This document shows, one piece after another, positions 41,611 to 51,624 of a DNA stretch of 64,000 nucleotides; positions within the stretch are counted from its first letter, which is position 1, and every line of letters starts with the position of its first letter. The translations under genes and the position numbers were made by a program. The notes beneath the pieces were generated by a model. That model made no database searches. It saw only the letters and a program-made list of their open reading frames with translations, and was not told the origin of the DNA. The DNA is from Sulfuritalea sp. (GTDB taxonomy: Bacteria; Pseudomonadota; Gammaproteobacteria; Burkholderiales; Rhodocyclaceae): positions 62,001-126,000 of the forward strand of contig JADJUP010000030.1 of the NCBI GenBank assembly GCA_016716965.1, in the 5' to 3' direction.

Positions 41611-42681
41611 ATGCGCGGCGCGACCCGGGAAAGGTTGGATGCGCTGGTAGCGGCCGTAAGTGACTTGCCTGCCCACTTGCCGGAGATCATGCGAAAGTAC
41701 CGCGCTGGCAATGCCGAACTCTCCCATTGGATTACTGCGGTCCGTGCCCAAGGCCGACAAGTCGCGCTGGTGGTGATGATCGAGCGCTTTGGCGACATCG
41801 TCGCCTGCCTGCCGATCGCGCAGCACCTCAGGAAATCGCGCCCGGAACTGGCTGTCGCCTGGATTTGCGCGGAACGCTTTGCGTCGCTGCCGTCGGCGAG
41901 TCCCGCTGTCGATGCGGTCTTTACTGAAGAGTCGATTGCGACCTGGTTGATGACCAAGAAGCACCTGCCTGCTGACCTGGAGTGCCATGAGCTGTTCCTG
42001 GATACGCAGCGCTGTACATGGACAGGCTTGCGACCTCCAAAAGCCCGATCGGGTATCACGCACGCTAACTACCTTCGAGACGGCAGCGACCTCCTGACAG
42101 CCTACAGCCGCGCGGCGGGGTTGCAAGGAGTCGCAGATGTACAGCCCGAACTGCGCTTGCCCCGCCTCGAACCATCGTGGGAGGGTCGCCTGGCGCTGGG
42201 ACCGCTGATGGCAGTGCATTTTGACAGCGAGGATCCCGATCGCCGTCTGTCCGAGGACAGCGCACGTGTATTCGTTGCCAAGGCCCTGAAGTTGGGCTGG
42301 ACCGTGGTGGAATTGGGTCTGCGTCCCGTCGTCAGTGCCAACGATCCCAGAGTCCTTTTCCCCGGGCGCGGCCTGCCGCTGATTCAGCAGGTGGCGCTGC
42401 TGAATACGGCGACGTACTTTGCCGGTACCTTGAGCGGCTTCATGGTTTGCGCCAACGCCCTGTCCAAGCCCGCCACTGTTTTCATTGGAACCTTCCGCGG
42501 CTTTACAACAGTAAGGCCGGCAAGCGGGACTTTCTGGATCGAGCAATGGGACTGCATCTACGGGCCTTGGCCAGCCTGCCAATGTCCGGTCGGCGTTGCC
42601 GTGGATCATGTCCCGATCCCTGAAAACCACATGAAGGGACCTGGCTCCGTGATCTTGCGAACACCGGATCTTCTATGCTGA
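41611..42681 (+). CDS. Glycosyltransferase-9-like protein
   Basis: 356 residues. VALVVMIERFGDIVACLPIAQHLRKSRPELAVAWIC fits the GT9 N-terminal pattern (GD....P....L), and LPLIQQVALLNTATYFAGTLSGFMVCANALSKPATVFIG matches the C-terminal lobe with the phosphate-contacting G..SG motif. The first 40 residues are helical and precede the domain. The start ATG 41611 has no clear ribosome-binding site, and the frame is open to 41548. Its stop overlaps the TPP-enzyme start by seven bases. Confidence 0.7.
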   Translation: MRGATRERLDALVAAVSDLPAHLPEIMRKYRAGNAELSHWITAVRAQGRQVALVVMIERFGDIVACLPIAQHLRKSRPELAVAWICAERFASLPSASPAVDAVFTEESIATWLMTKKHLPADLECHELFLDTQRCTWTGLRPPKARSGITHANYLRDGSDLLTAYSRAAGLQGVADVQPELRLPRLEPSWEGRLALGPLMAVHFDSEDPDRRLSEDSARVFVAKALKLGWTVVELGLRPVVSANDPRVLFPGRGLPLIQQVALLNTATYFAGTLSGFMVCANALSKPATVFIGTFRGFTTVRPASGTFWIEQWDCIYGPWPACQCPVGVAVDHVPIPENHMKGPGSVILRTPDLLC

Positions 42682-44495
42682 CCGTCGCCGCCTATCTTGC
42701 CAAGTGCTTGGTAGCATCGGGATCTCGCCATGGGTTTCTGGTGACCGGCGGCGGCGCCATGTTCCTCAATGATGCCTTGTGCCACGAACCCGGCCTGACG
42801 CCGGTGTATTTCCATCACGAACAGGCGGCCGCGATGGCCGCCGAGGCGTACGCGCGCATCGCCGAGGTGCCGCCGATACTCAACGTAACCACCGGCCCGG
42901 GGGGCATCAATGCGCTGAACGGCGTGTTCGGCGCCTGGACCGACTCGGTGCCGATGATCGTCATTTCGGGCCAGGTCAAGCGGACGACCTGCCTTGCCAC
43001 CACGCCAATGCCCGGCTTGCGCCAACTGGGCGACCAGGAGGCGGAAATCATCCCGATGGTACGTGGCATCACCAAGTACGCAGCGGTGGTGGACCGTGCC
43101 GAGGACGTCGCCTGGCACCTCGATCAGGCCCTGCATCTGGCCGGCGCCGGCCGTCCGGGCCCGGTGTGGCTGGATATCCCGATCGACGTCCAGGCCGCGA
43201 CCGTCGACCCATCAGCACTGCGGCGCTGGACGCCGACGGCAACCGTGCCGGTGCTGTCCACGGCCGATGTCCTTGCCGTCGCCGCAAAGCTGCGCGGCGC
43301 GACGCGCCCGGTCATCATCGCCGGCACCGGCATCCGCGCCGCGCGCGCCACCGCCGAATTCGAACAACTGGTGCGCCGGCTCGGACTACCGGTCACGACT
43401 GCCTGGACCCACGACCTGATCGCCAGTGACGACCCGCTGTTCTGCGGCCGCCCTGGCACCATCGGCACCCGTGCCGGCAACTTCACGGTGCAGAACGCCG
43501 ACCTGGTGCTGGTCCTCGGCAGTCGCCTGAACATCCGCCAGGTCAGCTACAACTGGCAGGCCTTCGCCCCCGGTGCCTTCAAGATCCAGGTCGACATCGA
43601 CCCGGCCGAACTGCGCAAGCCGACAGTGCGACCCGACCTGCCTGTCGTTGCCGACCTCAAGGCTTTTGTCTCGGCGCTGAATCAGGAATTGTCGGATTGG
43701 CAGCCAACGAGCGCACACCACGCCTGGCTCGCCTGGTGCAAGGCACGCCTCGCGCGCTACCCCAATGTGTCGCCACGCCAGCGCGCAGCAAGCGGCGACC
43801 GGATCAATCCCTACCATTTCGTCGAGGAACTGTTTTCCCGCCTGCACGGCGACGACATCGTCGCCTGCGGCAATGCCAGCGCCACCATCGTGCCGTTTCA
43901 AGTCGCCCGCATCCAGGCCGGCATGCGCCTGTTCTCTAATTCCGGCGCGGCGTCGATGGGCTATGACCTGCCGGCCGCGATAGGCGCCTGGTTCGGCGCC
44001 GTCGCCGTGCGTGGAAAGCAGGAACGCGTCATCTGCCTCGCCGGTGACGGCAGCATCATGATGAACCTGCAGGAACTGCAGACGATCGCCGGCAACCGCA
44101 TCCCGCTGAAGATCTTCGTTCTGAACAACCGGGGCTACCTGTCGATCCGCTCCTCGCAGGAGAACTTCTTCGGCCGCCTCACCGGCGAGGGACCCGACAG
44201 CGGCGTCACCTTTCCGGATTTCGTCGCCGTGGCGAGTGCCTTCGGCATCCCCGCACGCCGTATCACCAGCGCCGACTTTTCGCGCCAACTGGCCGAGGTA
44301 CTGGCCAGCGACGGCCCGGTCCTTTGCGATGTGATGCTGGACGACGCGCAGGGTTTCGAACCGCGCATGACCTCGCGCAAACTGGATGACGGAACCATCG
44401 TTTCGCCGCCGCTGGAGGACATGTTTCCGTTTCTGGAACGCGACGAACTGTCATGCAACCGGTGGCCGGCTGACGACGCCGATGGCCGTTCCTGA
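42675..44495 (+). CDS. TPP-dependent enzyme of the acetolactate-synthase family (IlvB/YerE-like)
   Basis: 606 residues with the three TPP-enzyme domains. The N-terminal pyrimidine domain has HEQAAAMAAEAYAR with the catalytic Glu, followed by TTGPGGINALNGV. The middle domain has RPVIIAGTGIRAARA, and the C-terminal domain has CLAGDGSIMMNLQELQTIAGNRIPLKIFVLNNRGY (GDG...N TPP/Mg motif). In CDP-3,6-dideoxyhexose clusters such as that for yersiniose, a homologue adds a two-carbon branch from pyruvate to the 4-keto sugar. With rfbFGH close by this is the preferred reading over branched-chain amino-acid synthesis, because no ilvN-like small subunit follows. A repeat copy at 44257-44280 encodes RRITSADFS. 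Confidence 0.82.
   Translation: MLTVAAYLAKCLVASGSRHGFLVTGGGAMFLNDALCHEPGLTPVYFHHEQAAAMAAEAYARIAEVPPILNVTTGPGGINALNGVFGAWTDSVPMIVISGQVKRTTCLATTPMPGLRQLGDQEAEIIPMVRGITKYAAVVDRAEDVAWHLDQALHLAGAGRPGPVWLDIPIDVQAATVDPSALRRWTPTATVPVLSTADVLAVAAKLRGATRPVIIAGTGIRAARATAEFEQLVRRLGLPVTTAWTHDLIASDDPLFCGRPGTIGTRAGNFTVQNADLVLVLGSRLNIRQVSYNWQAFAPGAFKIQVDIDPAELRKPTVRPDLPVVADLKAFVSALNQELSDWQPTSAHHAWLAWCKARLARYPNVSPRQRAASGDRINPYHFVEELFSRLHGDDIVACGNASATIVPFQVARIQAGMRLFSNSGAASMGYDLPAAIGAWFGAVAVRGKQERVICLAGDGSIMMNLQELQTIAGNRIPLKIFVLNNRGYLSIRSSQENFFGRLTGEGPDSGVTFPDFVAVASAFGIPARRITSADFSRQLAEVLASDGPVLCDVMLDDAQGFEPRMTSRKLDDGTIVSPPLEDMFPFLERDELSCNRWPADDADGRS
44257..44280 (-). repeat. Dispersed GTCGGCG repeat, copy inside the TPP-enzyme gene
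   Basis: On the minus strand AAAAGTCGGCGCTGGTGATA followed by CGGC; on the coding strand it is read in frame as ARRITSADF. Confidence 0.6.
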
Positions 44496-45450
44496 CGCCG
44501 TCGATCACCTGCGGCGGTCCGCGCAAGGCTGCCTGTGCTGCGGAGCGCGGGAATTGCGGCGAGAAGCCCAGATCGTCTCCGGCTTCCTGGCGGCGCGTGC
44601 CTGGGGCGGGCCACCGCAGATAACCGAACTGGCGACCTGTCCCGCCTGCGGCTTCCGCTTCTACGAACGCGGCCTGAGTGAGGCCGAAACGGCGCGCTAC
44701 TATCGCGGCTATCGCGATGCCGAGTACGTTCGCTCCCGCTGGCGCTGGGAACCGTTCTATACGCAGGGACAGCATCAGGCGCTTCTCGAGTGGACACATT
44801 CACCGCTGCGGGCCGAGGCGGTCCGCGCCGCGCTCACCCAGTCCGGTGCGCCGGCACAATATGCTTCGGCGCTGGATCACGGCGGCGATCAGGGGCAGAT
44901 GCTGGCCGCGGTAGAGGCCGATCGCAAAGCGGTCTATGAACCCTCGGCCTGCGCCGCGGCACAAGGGATAGCGCGCTACGACGATGCTGCAAGGCTACCC
45001 GCCGGATGGAACCTGATCCTGAGCTGCCAGGTGCTCGAACATGTGTCGTCGCCGTCCGCCTATCTGCGGGACATTGCTGCGCTGCTCGCCGATTCGGGAT
45101 GGCTCTATATCGAGGTGCCGAACGAGCAGTGGCGCCCGGCACCCGGAAGCGAAGCGCTGCGGGCCGCCTGGCTGAACCACTTGCTGCGCTGGCGCCCGCT
45201 GCTGATGGCCGCCGACCTGCTGTGCACCGCCTGCCGGATCAAGCTCGGGCGCCTGCCACCGTTCGGCTTTGTCGCGATGCGCGAACACATGAACTATTTC
45301 ACCGCTGCATCACTGCGGGCCATCCTCGCCGGAAACGGCTTCACCATCGAGTCCTGCGGCATCAACGGCGCCGGGCAATTGTTTGCGGTGGCGCGGAAAT
45401 TTGCCACGGTCGGCGCCGGATCCGGCGGGACAGTTACGACATTCACGTGA
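44482..45450 (+). CDS. SAM-dependent methyltransferase with N-terminal cysteine pairs
   Basis: 322 residues from ATG 44482, inside the end of the TPP-enzyme gene. CLCCGARE and CPACGFRFYERGLS form a zinc-finger-like head, as in Methyltransf_13-type sugar C-methyltransferases. LDHGGDQGQMLAAVEAD stands where motif I is expected but lacks the usual second glycine spacing, and LILSCQVLEHVSSPSAYL and WLYIEVPNEQW are clear. REHMNYFTAASLRAILAGNGF ends the domain. The C-terminal tail ATVGAGSGGTVTTFT looks derived from a partial dispersed repeat. The acceptor is unknown. Confidence 0.78.
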   Translation: MAVPDAVDHLRRSAQGCLCCGARELRREAQIVSGFLAARAWGGPPQITELATCPACGFRFYERGLSEAETARYYRGYRDAEYVRSRWRWEPFYTQGQHQALLEWTHSPLRAEAVRAALTQSGAPAQYASALDHGGDQGQMLAAVEADRKAVYEPSACAAAQGIARYDDAARLPAGWNLILSCQVLEHVSSPSAYLRDIAALLADSGWLYIEVPNEQWRPAPGSEALRAAWLNHLLRWRPLLMAADLLCTACRIKLGRLPPFGFVAMREHMNYFTAASLRAILAGNGFTIESCGINGAGQLFAVARKFATVGAGSGGTVTTFT

Positions 45451-45484
45451 TAAATTCCGTCCTCTGTCCGTACACGCCCGCTGC

Positions 45485-46567
45485 ATGACCCAATCCCGCA
45501 TTTTCGAAGACCTGTTCGTCCTTGAACTCGCCAACAACCATTGGGGGCGGATCGAGCGCGGCTTGCGCATCGTCACCGATTTCTCGCGCATCGTGCGCTT
45601 CAACAACGTGCGCGCCGCGATCAAGATCCAGTTGCGTGACGTGGATGCCTTCATTCACAAGGACTTTCGTGAACGCGACGACATCCGCTATATCAAGAAG
45701 ACCCTCGATACCCGGCTCGAAAAGAGCGACTACGCCACCCTGATCAAAGCCATCCGCAGCTCCGGCTGCATCCCGATGGCGACGCCCTTCGACGAAAAGT
45801 CCGTGGCACTTTGCGACGAGCTCGGCGTGGATATCATCAAGCTGGCCAGTTCGGACCTCAACGACTGGATCCTGATCGAGAAGGTGGCAACGACAAAAAA
45901 GCCGGTGATCGTTTCCACCGGTGGCTCCTCGCTCAAGGATGTCGACGACCTCGTCCGCTTCTTCGCCAATCGCAACATCCCGCTGGCAATCAACCACTGC
46001 GTTTCGCTCTACCCGTCCGAGGACCACGAGCTGGAACTGAATCAGATCGACTTCCTGCGCAACCGTTACCCCGACAATATCATCGGCTTTTCCACCCACG
46101 AGTACCACGACTGGACCAGCTCGATCATGGTGGCCTATGCCAAGGGCGCGCGCAGCTTCGAACGCCACATCGACATCGACGCCGACGGCATTCCTGTATC
46201 CGAGTATTGCAGCCTGCCGGAGCAGATCGATACCTGGTTCCGCACCTGGAAGAAAGCCGTGGAAATGTGCGGTGCGCCGGGAAGCCGCAAGCGCCTGCCG
46301 CAGCGGCGCGAGATCGATTACCTCGACCGACTGGTGCGCGGGGTCTACGCCCGTCGCGACCTGGCTGCCGGACACGCGCTGTCTGATGACGATGTCTATC
46401 TCGCCGTGCCGCTGCAGCGCGGACAAATCTCCTGCCGCGAACTGATGCACGGCGAAGTCCTGCTGCGGGCGGTCGCCGCCGACGCGCCGGTCCGCATCGA
46501 CGACATCGACAGCCCTTACGCCCACAACGAACAGCTCAAGGCCCTGATCTATGCCCGCGGCCTGTAA
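45485..46567 (+). CDS. NeuB-family sialic/nonulosonic-acid synthase-like protein
   Basis: 360 residues. FEDLFVLELANNHWGRIERG matches the NeuB N-terminus (E.ANNH.G), and AAIKIQLRD gives the K.Q pair. MATPFDEKSVALCDELGVDIIKLASSDLND and GFSTHEYHDWTSSI continue the TIM barrel. RGVYARRDLAAGHALSDDDVYL is a C-terminal SAF antifreeze-like domain. Known members condense PEP with N-acetylmannosamine or related sugars. No NeuA/NeuC/PseB-like neighbours are seen, so the exact product is open. Confidence 0.85.
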   Translation: MTQSRIFEDLFVLELANNHWGRIERGLRIVTDFSRIVRFNNVRAAIKIQLRDVDAFIHKDFRERDDIRYIKKTLDTRLEKSDYATLIKAIRSSGCIPMATPFDEKSVALCDELGVDIIKLASSDLNDWILIEKVATTKKPVIVSTGGSSLKDVDDLVRFFANRNIPLAINHCVSLYPSEDHELELNQIDFLRNRYPDNIIGFSTHEYHDWTSSIMVAYAKGARSFERHIDIDADGIPVSEYCSLPEQIDTWFRTWKKAVEMCGAPGSRKRLPQRREIDYLDRLVRGVYARRDLAAGHALSDDDVYLAVPLQRGQISCRELMHGEVLLRAVAADAPVRIDDIDSPYAHNEQLKALIYARGL

Positions 46568-46664
46568 CGAACCGATGGGACGATCGCTGATCCCCGGATA
46601 AAGCCCCTGCGCGACGTCACCCACCTTTCGCAGCGATTAACCTACCCTGTTTCGGAGTCAAACC

Positions 46665-49014
46665 ATGTGGAGTCTTTTCCAGCTTCTGGACGATGACTGT
46701 GTGCTCGGTATCCTCGATGTCGGCGCATCACTGATCCACGCACCTCCCTATGCAAAACTGGTTGCCGCAAATCGGGCACGGTTGGTCGGGTTCGAGCCGG
46801 ACCCCGTCGAGTGCGAAAAGCTGAACCTACACTTTGGCGGAGCCCACCGCTTTTATCCTTTTTTCATTGGCGACGGCAAAGAGGCCACCTACCATCAGAC
46901 CAATTGGGTCGCCACCGGCTCGCTCTACGAACCCGATACGCCACTTCTGGAAAAATTCGCCAACTTGGCGGAAGTTGTAACGCCGGAAGCACAGATCCGC
47001 GTCGCGACGACACGCCTCGACGACATCGCCGACCTGGGCGATATCGACTTCTTCAAGATCGACGTCCAGGGTTCGGAACTGAATATCTTCCGCAACGCAC
47101 GCTCGGTGCTGGAGCAGACGCTTGTGATCCAGACCGAGGTTTCTTTCGTCGAAATGTACAAGGACTTGCCGCTCTTCTCGGACGTCGATTCCTTCCTGCG
47201 TGCGAACGGCTTCAGGTACCACCGGATCGACGGCTTCGGCACGCGGCCTTTCAGGTCCCCGCCTGCTCCAGTACTAATGGGAAAACGACAACAGCAGCTT
47301 TGGAGCGACGCAATCTATGTCAAGGACTGGATGCGGCTGGACCGGCTCCCGCCAGCGAAGTTGCGCAAGTACGCGGCGATCGTGCACGATCTTTTCGACT
47401 CCTACGACCTGGCCCAGGCCGTGTTGGTGGAACACGATCGCCAGACGGGACAGCGGCTGGCCGACAGATATGCGCGCCGGTTCGGCATCGCTGCGCCGGA
47501 CGGCACATCGCCTGGCGTGGCGCGGCCGGATCCGGCCGCCGGCCCTGATGACGAGATGCTCATCGAAACCGGCGCCGGCCTCATCTATTCGGCACCCGCC
47601 ACACTGGCCTGCATTTCGACTTTTGCGCTGCTGGAGCAGGAACGCTGGTTCGAAATAGAAGCGGATTTCCTCGATCGATACCTCGCGGATGGCATGACTG
47701 TCATCGACGTCGGCGCCAACATCGGACTCTATGCCGTGCCGATGGCCACGGCAGTCGGGGTCGATGGCCGCGTCTTCGCCTACGAACCGGGCACCGCCAA
47801 CCGGCGGCACCTGGAGCGCAACATCGAGCTGAACGGGCTGGGCAACGTAGACGTCTCGTCCTGTGCGCTCTCGAACTACGAGGGAACGGCAGCCCTGAAC
47901 ATCGACGCATCCGGAGAACTCAACTCCATCGTTGCGGCGGATGCCGATCTGTCCACGACGGAGTCGGTCGCAGTCACCACCCTCGACGCCGAAATGGAAC
48001 GTACCCGATGGACATCCATCGACTTCGTCAAGATCGATGCCGAAGGCCAGGAAGCCCGAATTGTTGCCGGCAGTCGCAGGTTCTTGCAGGACTTTTCGCC
48101 ACTGATCATGTACGAGGTCAAACACGACGAGGATACGCGCGGCGAACAGTTGCGCTGGACCTTCGCCGCGCTGGGCTATGAAACCTATCGCTTGTTGGGC
48201 GACGGGTCGATGCTGGTGCCGGTGGCCTGCGACGAGCGCCTGGATGTCTTTCAGTTGCACCTCTTCGCGGCCAAGCCCGATCGCGCGCAGAAGCTTGCCG
48301 CGTCGGGCCTCCTGGCGCTCTCGATCGGATCCCCTGTTCTGGCCGACAGCGAGCGCGCGAAGGCCCTGGCGGCGATGCTGAATCAGCCATACGCGCGATC
48401 GTTTGAAATTTCGCTCGATGACATCGAACCGTGCCCCTTCTCCGATGCCCTGGCACGCCTATGCCGCCAGTCGCTTCCTGGATGGCCTGGCGCCGGAACG
48501 GCGCTACGCGATGCTGGAAGCGGCCTTCCGCGACCTCAACGAGTTCTGCGTGGCCAATGCCAGCCCTGCCGCTCTGGCGACCCTGGCCAGGGTCGCCAAC
48601 GACCTGGGATACCGCCAGACAAGCATTGCGGCCCTGAGCCAGGCTGCGCAGATGTCCGGAATTGCGATCGACCATCCATTCTTTCCGGCGTCGCAACGCT
48701 TCGAAACTCTCGATCCCGGCGACACGCCGGAAGCCTGGTTCAAGGCTGCCGCATTCGAGCAGTTGGAACTCAGTCGCACCCATTCGTCGCAGTTCGAATC
48801 CGACACGTCCCCGCTCGAGGCGCTGAAGTGGCTATGCGCCGGTAACTACGCGTCGGCCGAGATTCTTCGCCGCACGACTCTGGTCGGCATGACAAGCGGG
48901 CTTCCCCGCAAGAATATCGACGCCTGCCTGGATGCGCTGCGAAAAACTCAAACACGCAACCTGGCCATCTGGCGTCGCTCGGCAAACGAACTGCAAGCCC
49001 TGTGGAATGCCTGA
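46665..49014 (+). pseudogene. Tandem FkbM-type methyltransferase with C-terminal extension, one frameshift
   Basis: The first frame (46665 onward) holds two FkbM units: ILDVGASLIHAPPYAKLVAA with FFKIDVQGSELNIFRNA (residues about 15-150), and TVIDVGANIGLYAVPMATAV with DFVKIDAEGQEARIVAGSR (residues about 345-470). Near 48450 the reading derails at GATGCCCTGGCACGCC. Dropping one C restores WHAYAASRFLDGLAPERRYA, which runs in the other frame to 49014 as a helical tail. The corrected protein is about 782 residues. FkbM domains O-methylate sugars. ATG 46665 has CGGAG before it. One extra C in a CCC run is compatible with a sequencing error. Confidence 0.72.
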
Positions 49015-49089
49015 TGCCATGAACCCTTTTCCCGAGCTTCGCGCTATTGCCGGCTTTCAACCCAATTTTTTTGGCCCGCCCTGCACGCA

Positions 49090-50040
49090 ATGAACGAACG
49101 CAAGCTGATTTCCATCCTGACACCCTGCTACAACGAGGAGGGCAACGTCGAGGAATTGCATCGGCGCATCGTCGCGCAGATGGAACAGTTCCCGCAGTAC
49201 GATTTCGAGCACATCTACATCGACAATGCCTCGACCGACGGCACCGTGGCCGCCATTCGCCGTCTCGCCAGCGCCGACTTTCGCGTCAAGGCGATTGTGA
49301 ACAACCGCAATTTCGGCATCATCCGCTCGTCGAACCACGGACTGCTGCAGGCACGTGGCGATGCCATCATCAACATGGCTTCGGACATGCAGGAACCGCC
49401 GGAGCTGATCGGCGACTTCATCCGCCACTGGCAGCAGGGCCACAAGGTCGTGGCCGGCGTCAAACCCGAGAGCCACGAAACGGCACCGATGTTCGCCCTG
49501 CGCCGGCTTTACTACGCCACCATCGGCCGCATCGCCGACGTCAAGCTGATTCCGCACTACACGGGATTCGGCCTTTACGACCGCGAAGTCATCGAGGCGC
49601 TGCGCCAGATCGACGATCCCTATCCCTACTTTCGCGGCCTGATCGCCGACATGGGCTTCGCCCATGTCGAAGTTCCCTATGTGCAGCCGCAGCGCACACG
49701 CGGCATCACCAAGAGCAATTTCTATGCGCTGTACGACATGGCCATGCTCGGCATCACCAGCCATTCCAAGGTGCCGCTGCGCCTGGCCACCATGGCCGGG
49801 TTCGCGCTTTCGGCGGGCAGCCTGTTGATCGCGCTGGGCTACCTGGTCTACAAGTTCCTGCGCTGGGAGCAGATGTCCTTCGGCATGGCCCCCATCCTGA
49901 TCGGATTCTTCTTCTTCGCCTCGGTGCAACTGTTTTTCATCGGGCTGCTCGGCGAATACATCCTACAGATCCATACCCAGGTGCAGAAACGGCCGCTGGT
50001 GGTCGAGCGCGAGCGAATCAACTTCGACCGACGCGACTGA
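49090..50040 (+). CDS. Glycosyltransferase family 2 with C-terminal membrane helices (GtrB/DPM-like)
   Basis: 316 residues. ISILTPCYNEEGNVEELHRRI is the GT2 start, IDNASTDGTVAAIRRL and NMASDMQEPPELI the DxD-type metal motif (SDMQ), and YTGFGLYDREVIEAL the third block. Two C-terminal helices (LATMAGFALSAGSLLIALGY; ILIGFFFFASVQLFFIGLLG) are typical of polyprenyl-phosphate glycosyltransferases. It would load a sugar on undecaprenyl phosphate. A repeat copy at 49257-49285 is read in frame as RRLASADFRV. Confidence 0.9.
   Translation: MNERKLISILTPCYNEEGNVEELHRRIVAQMEQFPQYDFEHIYIDNASTDGTVAAIRRLASADFRVKAIVNNRNFGIIRSSNHGLLQARGDAIINMASDMQEPPELIGDFIRHWQQGHKVVAGVKPESHETAPMFALRRLYYATIGRIADVKLIPHYTGFGLYDREVIEALRQIDDPYPYFRGLIADMGFAHVEVPYVQPQRTRGITKSNFYALYDMAMLGITSHSKVPLRLATMAGFALSAGSLLIALGYLVYKFLRWEQMSFGMAPILIGFFFFASVQLFFIGLLGEYILQIHTQVQKRPLVVERERINFDRRD
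49257..49285 (-). repeat. Dispersed GTCGGCG repeat, copy inside the GT2 gene
   Basis: Minus strand GCGAAAGTCGGCGCTGGCGA followed by GACGGCGA, a near-perfect match. It encodes RRLASADFRV on the gene strand. Confidence 0.65.
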
Positions 50041-50046
50041 TCGATC

Positions 50047-51615
50047 GTGGCGGCGATCCCTGACACCACGGTCGAGCAACTCTTCGCTGGCGATGGCGAG
50101 CATTCGAGTCGTCCGCCTGACGGCATCACGGTGCTTGCGCTTGCCTACCTTGGCCTTCCGCTGCTGATCTTTCTGGCCACCTGGCTCAAGCCGATTTACG
50201 CGATCGCTGGTATCGGGTTGATGCTGCTGGCAGCGGCATCGGTTGCCGGACGCTTTCGCCCCGACTGGCCAACCCGCCACCTGGCCGTCCTCGCTCTTGT
50301 CGCGCTGGCGTGGGCGGCGATGGGGGGCGGCAGCCACTTCGTCTATGCGAATCTCGATTGGCATGTTCGCGATGCCGTGCTGGGTGACCTCACATTTTCC
50401 GACTGGCCGCCATCCTATGGATTCCGCGACGGGCACCATGACCTGTTGCGTTCGGCCATCGGCTTTTTCCTTCCTGTCGCGGCGGCCGCCAAACTGCTGG
50501 GACCACAAGCACTGCCATGGCTGATGTTCGCCTGGACCGGCATCGGCACCCTGCTCTTCCTCCTGTTGCTGCCGCTGCCGCGCAAGGGCCTGACCCGGCT
50601 GCTGGCCGGCATCGCCATCATCGTCGCCTTCAGTGGCATGGATGTGCTCGGCGCCTTCCTGCTCCACGGCCACTATCCGATTTTTCCGCTGCGCATCGAA
50701 TGGTGGGGCGATTTCGATTTTCGCGCCCTGTTCAGCTATTCGTCGCTTACCGGCCAACTGATCTGGGCGCCCAACCATGTATTGCCAATCTGGATCGCAA
50801 CCGCCCTCTTCTACCGGCACTGGAAGCATCCCGATTTCCTGCCGCTACTGTGCCTGTTGCTGCCCACGCTGCCGCTGCTGACGCCGTTTGCACTGCCCGG
50901 ATTGGCGCCGTTCCTGGTTCTGGCGCTGGCCGACCGCGCCCGGTCGGGCAGCGAAGGCTTGAAATTGCCCATACCTGCCGTGCTGGCCGCTATCCTTGTC
51001 GGCGGACTGACTATCAGGCTGCAACTGCTCGATGTCGGCAGCATTCCCTTGCTGCAATCGTCGGCTACCGTCTCCCCCGATCTCCGTGGTGGCGGCGGGG
51101 GCCAGAGCCTGGCCTTCGTCAAGAACTACCTCGCCTTCATCCTTATGGAATTCGCCATCCTCGGCATGGTTCTCCTCACCGTCCTGCGGCATTCCCGAGG
51201 CCTGCTGATCGTCGCCATGTGCGTCCTCGCCCTGCTTCCCCTGGTAAAACTGGGCCCGTCCAACGATCTGCTGCTGCGCGTGGCGACACCCTCGCTGGTG
51301 CTGATGGCGATCCTGTGCCAGCGCGCTGTTCTCGACGCCTGGACCCTGGCCCGCCCGCGCGCGATACTCATCGTGCTTATGCTGCTGATCGGCGCCCACA
51401 CACCCTTCAACGAATTATGGCGAGCCGCCACCTGGCAAGCCTGGCGACCCGATTACACGCGCCCCTTTGTTGAGACTCAAAACGGAGGGCTGCCACCGCA
51501 CTACATCGGGCGGCTCAGGGATCCATTGCTGACAGAGTTGTTGCGACCGCCCAGTCCGGTTCCGAACCGGCAGCAACGTGTGGATATTCTCGCCGGCCAA
51601 GGCCGCAACGACTGA
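50047..51615 (+). CDS. Polytopic membrane protein, GT-C-like, unknown function
   Basis: 522 residues from GTG 50047, six bases after the GT2 stop. About ten to twelve hydrophobic helices, with a large loop containing HFVYANLDWHVRDAVLGDL and SYGFRDGHHDLLRSAIGFF. The organisation resembles lipid-linked sugar transferases of the GT-C group, and the acidic/His residues after helix 3 could be catalytic, but no family signature is certain. Placement right behind a polyprenyl-phosphate GT2 supports a role in using that lipid-linked sugar. Convergent with the ABC ATPase at 51625. Confidence 0.65.
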   Translation: MAAIPDTTVEQLFAGDGEHSSRPPDGITVLALAYLGLPLLIFLATWLKPIYAIAGIGLMLLAAASVAGRFRPDWPTRHLAVLALVALAWAAMGGGSHFVYANLDWHVRDAVLGDLTFSDWPPSYGFRDGHHDLLRSAIGFFLPVAAAAKLLGPQALPWLMFAWTGIGTLLFLLLLPLPRKGLTRLLAGIAIIVAFSGMDVLGAFLLHGHYPIFPLRIEWWGDFDFRALFSYSSLTGQLIWAPNHVLPIWIATALFYRHWKHPDFLPLLCLLLPTLPLLTPFALPGLAPFLVLALADRARSGSEGLKLPIPAVLAAILVGGLTIRLQLLDVGSIPLLQSSATVSPDLRGGGGGQSLAFVKNYLAFILMEFAILGMVLLTVLRHSRGLLIVAMCVLALLPLVKLGPSNDLLLRVATPSLVLMAILCQRAVLDAWTLARPRAILIVLMLLIGAHTPFNELWRAATWQAWRPDYTRPFVETQNGGLPPHYIGRLRDPLLTELLRPPSPVPNRQQRVDILAGQGRND

Positions 51616-51624
51616 AGGATTCGC

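Noticed and set aside
42675..44495. Annotation as biosynthetic acetolactate synthase (ilvB/ilvG)
   Set aside because: No small regulatory subunit or ilvC follows, and the neighbourhood is a CDP-sugar cluster; sugar-branching activity fits better.
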